Positions 59,977-64,000 of a DNA stretch of 64,000 nucleotides are shown in pieces. A program made the position numbers and the translations under genes. The stretch covers positions 72,645,501 through 72,709,500 of the forward strand of contig CM056574.1 of NCBI GenBank assembly GCA_029721435.1, read 5' to 3'. This stretch comes from Gymnothorax reevesii (lineage: Eukaryota > Chordata > Actinopteri > Anguilliformes > Muraenidae). Position 1 is the stretch's first letter. Each line of letters begins with the position of its first letter. The notes beneath the pieces were generated by a model. It was given only the letters and a program-made list of their open reading frames with translations, was not told where the DNA came from and did not search any database.

Positions 59977-62900
59977 CTTACAGAGATAAACGCATATTCA
60001 CTCCAATTCAGTCATATTGTCACAATTCACTCAAGTTTGTCACTTTCCCACTAAGTTACACACAGAAAGGACATTTTTGACAAGAAAAAACTAAAAAAAA
60101 GAAAGTTTTTGAAAAAGTGCATATCTTCACTTCAGAAGCTTATATTCACTTCCAAATGGCCATACAAGGACATTGGAACAAACGATACAATATATGCATT
60201 GCACTGTGATCTGAAGCTGTTGCCAGGCCAGAAACACGCTCAGATTCACGTTCTGAGCTTAAAACCTCAAAGAAGCATGTTTTCATGAAAGTGCGTATAG
60301 CCACAGTTTCAGCGCTCTAGCTCGCTTTCTTACAGAGATAAACGCATATTCACTCCAATTCAGTCATATTGTCACAATTCACTCAAGTTTGTCACTTTCC
60401 CACTAAGTTACACACAGAAAGGACATTTTTGACAAGCAAAACTAAAAAAAAGAAAGTTTTTGAAAAAGTGCATATCTTCACTTCAGAAGCTTATATTCAC
60501 TTCCAAATGGCCATACAAGCACATTGGACCAATCGATACCATATAAGCATTGCACTGTGATCTGAAGCTGTTCCCAGGCCAGAAACACGATCAGATTCAC
60601 GTTCTGAGCTTAAAACCTCAAAGAAGCGTGTTTCCATGAAAGTGCGTATAGCCACAGTTTCAGCGCTCTAGCGCGCTTCCTTACAGAGATACGAGCATAT
60701 TCACTCGAATTCAGTAATATAGTCACAATTCACTGAAGTTGTTCACTTTCCCACTGAGTAACACACAGAATGGACATTTCTGACAAGCAAATCTAAAATA
60801 AAGAAAGTTTTTGAAAAAGTGCATATCTTCACTTCAGAAGCTTATATTCACTTCCAAATGGCCATACAAGCACATTGGACCATTCGATACCATATAAGCA
60901 TTGCACTGTGATCTGAAGCTGTTCCCAGGCTAGAAACACGCTCAGATTCACGTTCTGAGCTTAAAACCTCAGAGAAGCGCGTTTCCATGAACGTGCGTAT
61001 AGCCACAGTTTCAGCGCTCTAGCGCGCTTCCTTACAGAGATACGAGCATATTCACTCCAATTCAGTAATATAGTCACAATTCACTGAAGTTGTTCACTTT
61101 CCCACTGAGTAACACACAGAATGGACATTTCTGACAAGCAAATCTAAAAAAAAGAAAGTTTTTGAAAAAGTGCATATCTTCACTTCAGAAGCTTCTATTC
61201 ACTTCCAAATGGCCATAAAAGCCATTGGACCAAACAATACCATATACGCATTGCACTGTGATCTGAAGCTGTTCCCAGGCCAGAAACACGCTCAGATTCA
61301 CGTTCTGAGCTTAAAACCTCAAAGAAGCGTGTTTCCATGAAAGTGCGTATAGCCACAGTTTCAGCGCTCTTGATCGCTTTCTTACAGAGATCAACGCATA
61401 TTCACTCCAATTCAGTCATATTGTCACAATTCACTCAAGTTTGTCACTTTCCCACTAAGTTACACACAGAAAGGACATTTTTGACAAGAAAAAACTAAAA
61501 AAAGAAAGTTTTTGAAAAGTAAATATCTTCACTTCAGAAGCTTATATTCACTTGAAATTGGCCATACAAGCACATTGGACCAATCGATACAATATATGCC
61601 ATGCACTGTGATCTGAAGCTGTTCCCTGGCCAGAAGCCCGCACAGTTTCACATTCTGACCTTAAAACTTCAAAGAAGCGTGTTTTCATGAAAGCACGTAT
61701 AGCCACAGTTTCAGCGCTCTAGCGCGCTTCCTTACAGAGATAAACGCATAATCACTCGAATTCAGTCATATAGTCACAATTCACACAAGTTGTTCACTTT
61801 CCCACTGAGTAATACACAGAATGGACATATCTGACAAGCAAATCTAAAAAAAAGAAAGTTTTTGAAAAAGTGCATATCTTCACTTCAGAAGCTTCTATTC
61901 ACTTCCAAATGGCCATAAAAGCCATTGGACCAAACGATACCATATACGCATTTCACTGTGATCTGAAGCTGTTCCCAGGCCAGAAACACGCTCAGATTCA
62001 CGTTCTGAGCTTAAAACCTCAAAGAAGCGTGTTTCCATGAATGTGCGTATAGCCACAGTTTCAGCGCTCTAGCTCGCTTTCTTACAGAGATAAACGCATA
62101 TTCACTCCAATTCAGTCATATTGTCACAATTCACTCAAGTTTGTCACTTTCCCACTAAGTTACACACAGAAAGGACATTTTTGACAAGAAAAAACTAAAA
62201 AAAAGAAAGTTTTTGAAAAAGTGCATATCTTCACTTCAGAAGCTTATATTCACTTCCAAATGGCCATACAAGGACATTGGAACAAACGATACAATATATG
62301 CATTGCACTGTGATCTGAAGCTGTTACCAGGCCGGAAACACGCTCAGATTCACGTTCTGAGCTTAAAACCTCAAAGAAGCATGTTTTCATGAAAGTGCGT
62401 ATAGCAACAGTTTCAGCGCTCTACTCGCATTCTTACAGAGATAAACACATATTCACTCCAATTCAGTCATATTGTCACATTCACTCAAGTTTGTCACTTT
62501 CCCACTAAGTTACACACAGAAAGGACATTTTTGACAAGCAAAACTAAAAAAAAGAAAGTTTTTGAAAAGTACATATCTTCACTTCAGAAGCTTATATTCA
62601 CTTCCAAAATTGGCCATACAAGCACATTGGACCAATCGATACAATATATGCAATGCACTGTGATCTGAAGCTGTTCCCTGGCCAGAAGCACGCACAGTTT
62701 CACATTCTGAACTTAAAACCTCAAAGAAGCGTGTTTTAATGAAAGCACGTATAGCCACAGTTTCAGCGCTCTAGCGCGCTTCCTTACAGAGATAAACGCA
62801 TAATCACTCGAATTTAGTCATATAGTCACAATTCACTCAAGTTTGTCACTTTCCCACTGGGTTACACACAGAAAGGACATTTTTGACAAGCAAAATTAAA

Positions 62901-64000
62901 AAAAAAGAAAGTTTTTGAAAAAGTACATATCTTCACTTCAGAAGCTTATATTCACTTAAAATTGGCCATACAAGCACATTGGACGAATCGACACAATATA
63001 TGCAATGCACTGTGATCTGAAGCTGTTCCCAGGCCAGAAACACGCTCAGATTCACGTTCTGAGCTTAAAACCTCAAAGAAGCATGTTTTCATGAAAGTGC
63101 GTATAGCCACAGTTTCAGCGCTCTAGCTCGCTTTCTTACAGAGATAAACGCATATTCACTCCAATTCAGTCATATTGTCACAATTCACTCAAGTTTGTCA
63201 CTTTCCCACTAAGTTACACACAGAAAGGACATTTTTGACAAGCAAAACTAAAAAAAAGAAAGTTTTTGAAAAAGTGCATATCTTCACTTCAGAAGCTTAT
63301 ATTCACTTCCAAATGGCCATACAAGCACATTGGACCAATCGATACCATATAAGCATTGCACTGTGATCTGAAGCTGTTCCCAGGCCAGAAACACGATCAG
63401 ATTCACGTTCTGAGCTTAAAACCTCAAAGAAGCGTGTTTCCATGAAAGTGCGTATAGCCACAGTTTCAGCGCTCTAGCGCGCTTCCTTACAGAGATACGA
63501 GCATATTCACTCGAATTCAGTAATATAGTCACAATTCACTGAAGTTGTTCACTTTCCCACTGAGTAACACACAGAATGGACATTTCTGACAAGCAAATCT
63601 AAAAAAAAGAAAGTTTTTGAAAAAGTGCATATCTTCACTTCAGAAGCTTCTATTCACTTCCAATTGGCCATACAAGCACATTGGAACAAACGATACAATA
63701 TATGCATTGCACTGTGATCTGAAGCTGTTGCCAGGCCAGAAACACGCTCAGATTCACGTTCTGAGCTTAAAACCTCAAAGAAGCATGTTTTCATGAAAGT
63801 GCATATAGCCACAGTTTCAGCGCTCTAGCTCGCTTTCTTACAGAGATAAACGCATATTCACTCCAATTCAGTCATATTGTCACAATTCACTCAAGTTTGT
63901 CACTTTCCCACTAAGTTACACACAGAAAGGACATTTTTGACAAGAAAAAACTAAAAAAAAGAAAGTTTTTGAAAAAGTGCATATCTTCACTTCAGAAGCT
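59977..64000. repeat. Right-most satellite segment
   Basis: About 11.5 monomers. A block at about 60,240-60,830 recurs at about 63,050-63,640 (offset about 2,806 bp, 8 monomers), with ACACGATCAG and TCACTCGAATTCAGTAAT as markers. The copy near 60,795 has its A-tract interrupted (CTAAAATAAAG). The window ends at the HindIII site, so the array continues beyond it. Confidence 0.85.

Larger units (their letters stand above)
39248..64000. repeat. 351-bp HindIII satellite array, right arm
   Basis: The same satellite in the same orientation continues directly after the retrotransposon. AAGCTT phase runs from 39,451 to the truncated site at 63,996, equal to 70 monomers. Compared with the left arm, monomers here more often read TCATATTGTCAC than TCATATAGTCAC and more often have GACAAGAAAAAACT before the A-tract. 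Several copies have CTCTACTCGC (2 bp shorter than CTCTAGCTCGC), a marker that I saw only on this side. The arm lacks the 3,508-bp unit of the left arm and is organised in 7-, 8- and 21-monomer blocks. The window ends inside the array. Confidence 0.97.

Noticed and set aside
1288..63366. Recurring small ORFs of 60-107 codons, many with a Lys-rich KTKKKKVFEKV stretch that resembles a nuclear localisation signal
   Set aside because: They recur once per satellite monomer in a fixed phase, are broken by stops and indels in many copies, and the Lys run is just the translated A-tract. Nothing suggests protein-level constraint.
1..64000. CRISPR-like array because of regular repeats
   Set aside because: The whole 351-bp unit repeats with no unique spacers, and the inserted element is eukaryotic. 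This is satellite DNA.

Overview
The window is a tandem satellite DNA array interrupted once by a full-length LTR retrotransposon. It holds no host protein-coding gene, tRNA, rRNA or CRISPR that I can support. The satellite monomer is about 351 bp, carries an in-phase HindIII site (AAGCTT), and was hand-counted at about 39% G+C in the first copy. Spacing of the HindIII phase gives about 168 monomers: 97 complete ones left of the insertion, one interrupted, and 70 on the right. The host looks like a vertebrate, most likely a non-mammal such as a fish or amphibian. The reason is that the inserted element is a Gmr1-like Ty3/gypsy retrotransposon (integrase encoded before the reverse transcriptase region, SCAN-like Gag), a group known from deuterostomes and common in fish and amphibians. 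The species cannot be named from this sequence.

Layout. Bases 1 to about 14,000 are a mosaic of satellite subtypes with overlapping multi-monomer duplications (offsets of 22, 20, 13 and 12 monomers). About 14,000 to 28,400 is a very homogeneous higher-order repeat (HOR): a 10-monomer unit of 3,508 bp present about 4.1 times. About 28,400 to 34,186 is a less ordered zone with a three-monomer duplication and several divergent monomers. Bases 34,187-39,247 are the retrotransposon, inserted into one monomer with a GCGT target duplication. Bases 39,248-45,260 are satellite made of 7- and 8-monomer blocks. Bases 45,261-52,618 and 52,619-59,976 are two nearly identical tandem copies of a 7,358-bp, 21-monomer unit. 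The remaining 4 kb is further satellite.

The retrotransposon has two almost identical LTRs (one substitution and one 17-bp tandem duplication apart), a tRNA-Gln primer site, a polypurine tract and a single 1,277-codon ORF. Visible in order are an N-terminal helical and coiled-coil region, SCAN-like Gag, CCHC zinc knuckle, aspartic protease, HHCC/DD35E integrase with GPY/F module, a reverse transcriptase C-terminal remnant, and a complete RNase H. The reverse transcriptase catalytic core is absent although the frame is open. The copy therefore looks like a recently moved, non-autonomous element that needs reverse transcriptase in trans.

The most interesting signal is in the LTR promoter. Just upstream of the TATA box lies a perfect three-pentamer heat-shock element (TTCTAGAAGCTTC) and, closer to TATA, a second two-pentamer one. 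Many satellite monomers carry the two-pentamer core AGAAGCTTCT at their HindIII site. A heat-shock-responsive LTR sitting in, and possibly transcribing into, a satellite studded with HSF half-sites is a testable hypothesis and not a demonstrated fact.
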